The position numbers and the translations under genes are program-made. A DNA stretch of 7,273 bases from contig JAEZCS010000183.1 in assembly GCA_023433445.1 (NCBI GenBank), positions 1 to 7,273 on the forward strand, given 5' to 3'. The stretch is from Pseudomonadota bacterium. GTDB taxonomy: Bacteria > Pseudomonadota > Alphaproteobacteria > Sphingomonadales > Sphingomonadaceae. The notes under the pieces are model-generated. The model worked only from the letters and a program-made list of their open reading frames with translations, was not told the DNA's origin and made no database searches. The stretch's first letter is position 1; each line of letters starts with the position of its first letter. This document shows positions 6,414 to 7,273 of the stretch, piece after piece.

Positions 6414-6437
6414 AAGGCTGCGGTGGACCGCAGCCTT
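6414..6437 (-). terminator. Hairpin terminator after the winged-helix gene
   Basis: AAGGCTGCGGT and ACCGCAGCCTT form a perfect stem of 10-11 bp with a tight loop, beginning seven bases after the TAA stop of the leftward gene. On the - strand it is followed by only a short T stretch (CCTTTC), so termination may be partial. It separates this gene from the small-protein/TIR operon. Confidence 0.7.
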
Positions 6438-6443
6438 CAAGCC

Positions 6444-6941
6444 TTACGCCGAGACCCGGCGATGCTTGGGCAGGGAAACCGCCTTGCGGCGCTTCTGGTT
6501 CTCCTGCTTCATTTCAGTGAATTCCGGCTCCAGCTCCTTCAATCGCTTCACCAGACCGGACAGGTCGTATTCATTGCTGGTCTTGCCGCGCCCAGGCCGG
6601 GTGCGCTCGATACGCTGGACAAGGCCGGCACTTTCCAGTTCGGCTATCTGACGCTGCACCTGCCGCTCACTCATGCCCATGCGCTCGGCCAATAGCTGCT
6701 TCTTCGGCCAAGGTCGTTGCGCGGCGTCCCACCAGATGTCGGCTAGGTGCATAATGATGTTGAACTGCACCGGGTTGATGCCAAGCCGTGCCTGCGCCTG
6801 CATCAGCAGCGACGGCACGATACAGAAACCCAGGTCCATGACCGGCTTGCCGTATTTCTTCTCTGACGCCTTGCGGGTGTCGGCCTTTGGCTTGATTGGC
6901 ACGACCTTGGTGGGCTTGATAGATGAGACGATTTTGACCAT
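6444..6941 (-). CDS. Winged-helix (HTH_36-like) DNA-binding protein of plasmid/element type
   Basis: A 165-residue protein. The ATG at 6941 is preceded by AGGT eight bases upstream. Residues 1-32 are a basic Lys/Pro-rich arm. A conserved segment VMDLGFCIVPSLLMQAQARLGINPVQFNIIMHLADIWW (34-71) leads into a winged helix: LLAERMGMSERQVQRQIAELESAGLVQRI (83-111) is the HTH with its recognition helix, and RTRPGRGKTSNEYDLSGL (113-130) the wing. The tail (148-165) is again basic. The fold resembles the HTH_36 class seen in replication-initiator and regulator proteins of plasmids, phages and integrative elements. Three spaced dyads and a promoter lie upstream, and related motifs lie in the structured element downstream, which fits an origin-binding or autoregulatory role (inference). 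It is too short to be a complete replication initiator of the usual plasmid classes. Confidence 0.85.
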   Translation of the reverse strand: MVKIVSSIKPTKVVPIKPKADTRKASEKKYGKPVMDLGFCIVPSLLMQAQARLGINPVQFNIIMHLADIWWDAAQRPWPKKQLLAERMGMSERQVQRQIAELESAGLVQRIERTRPGRGKTSNEYDLSGLVKRLKELEPEFTEMKQENQKRRKAVSLPKHRRVSA

Positions 6942-6963
6942 GTTGCGTTACCTCGTTGAACGC

Positions 6964-6992
6964 AATATGTGCCGATTTCTACCCACTTGCAA
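6964..6992 (-). promoter_or_regulatory. Putative promoter of the winged-helix gene
   Basis: TTGCAA (6992-6987) and CATATT (6969-6964), each matching four of six consensus positions, are separated by the ideal 17 bases on the - strand. The start of transcription would fall near 6957, leaving a leader of about 16 bases with the AGGT ribosome site. Confidence 0.45.
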
Positions 6993-7003
6993 TGATAGCC
7001 GAG

Positions 7004-7084
7004 TGGACCCCTATGTCCGATCGCGCATGGACACCAGCGTCCAGTCGAGACAGGTCGCCCACGTCCGATGAAATAGGACAGTCC
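7004..7084. repeat. Array of GGAC-N6-GTCC dyads with 24-bp spacing (iteron- or operator-like)
   Basis: Three 14-bp dyads start exactly 24 bp apart: GGAC-CCCTAT-GTCC (7005-7018), GGAC-ACCAGC-GTCC (7029-7042) and GGTC-GCCCAC-GTCC (7053-7066). The first and third continue with GAT. A contracted relative, GGACAGTCC (7076-7084), follows one base out of phase. The array lies just upstream of the predicted -35 of the winged-helix gene. It could be an activator/autoregulator array or a small set of replication iterons. Confidence 0.6.
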
Positions 7085-7273
7085 GGTTAACCTGCACATC
7101 GGCATAAGGGCATACGAACATAGCACTCAAAGCAGACCGGTCGCGGATGACTGGTCGGTCAATACAATTCCAGCACCAAATAGGTTTGGAATTTGAATGA
7201 ACGCCACGAACGGCAGCTTCCACCCTTCCGATGCTAGAAGCCGCGACGATCCGAATCGGCCAAGCCCCTCCAC
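7085..7273. other. Rest of the non-coding upstream region, with one inverted repeat
   Basis: I see no credible gene here up to the window end. It contains an inverted repeat AATTCCA (7166-7172)/TGGAATT (7187-7193) enclosing CCAAA (7176-7180)/TTTGG (7185-7189) as an alternative stem, and a GACCGGTC palindrome at 7135-7142. Together with the dyad array this makes an intergenic region of over 330 bases, long for such compact DNA and suggestive of a control or origin region. Confidence 0.4.

Noticed and set aside
7011..7223. - strand open frame (70 residues) upstream of the winged-helix gene
   Set aside because: It runs through the spaced dyads, is Trp/Cys/Arg-rich and unlike any family; more likely non-coding control DNA.
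5000..7273. CRISPR array or complete CBASS/Thoeris operon
   Set aside because: The 24-bp dyad array lacks conserved repeats with unique spacers, and no CD-NTase, Cap2/Cap3, ThsA or STING gene is present.

Overview
The window looks like alphaproteobacterial DNA, most likely from a sphingomonad. This rests on the GC-rich codon use, the style of the ArsR/AHSA1 gene pair, and a TraG-type coupling-protein N-terminus of the kind carried by sphingomonad conjugative elements. The assignment is by family resemblance only; no 16S rRNA or other marker gene is present.

Left part (1-1933, + strand): the C-terminal end of an ATP-binding-type universal stress protein is followed by an acetolactate-synthase-like, thiamine-diphosphate-dependent enzyme. 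The enzyme's reading frame is broken near 505-511 in a way that fits loss of two bases from a GGGCCC run. Both pieces match the family throughout, so this is either a fresh pseudogene or a sequence error.

Middle part (2206-3107, - strand): a compact two-gene unit of an ArsR-type repressor and an AHSA1/SRPBCC-domain protein with an ATGA overlap. It is driven by a TTGACA-type promoter bracketed by two near-identical AACCA-N2-TGGTT palindromes. One palindrome covers the ArsR start codon, and promoter geometry predicts a leaderless mRNA.

Junction (3184-4800, - strand): an open frame joins the first ~55 residues of a TraG/VirD4-type coupling protein to an intact TTC38-like tetratricopeptide-repeat protein. 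The TPR part has its own plausible start and Shine-Dalgarno sequence at 4542. This looks like the scar of a deletion or insertion joining chromosomal DNA on the left to a conjugative-element remnant on the right.

Right part (4801-7273, - strand): a two-gene cassette with an ATGA overlap encodes a 95-residue helical protein of unknown function followed by a 300-residue protein. The latter has a C-terminal TIR-like (PF10137-type) domain and a conserved N-terminal domain, and is a candidate NAD-consuming or nucleotide-sensing defence effector. Upstream lies a 165-residue winged-helix protein of plasmid/element replication-initiator or regulator type, with a strong terminator. Around it are a 75-base segment able to fold as a three-way junction closed by a perfect 15-bp stem, and three GGAC-N6-GTCC-like dyads spaced exactly 24 bp apart. 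The motif CCACGTCC-N-ATG occurs in the dyad array and in both arms of the three-way junction, suggesting one protein may bind on both sides of the winged-helix gene. The small-protein/TIR cassette with this flanking architecture is the best candidate for an undescribed system.
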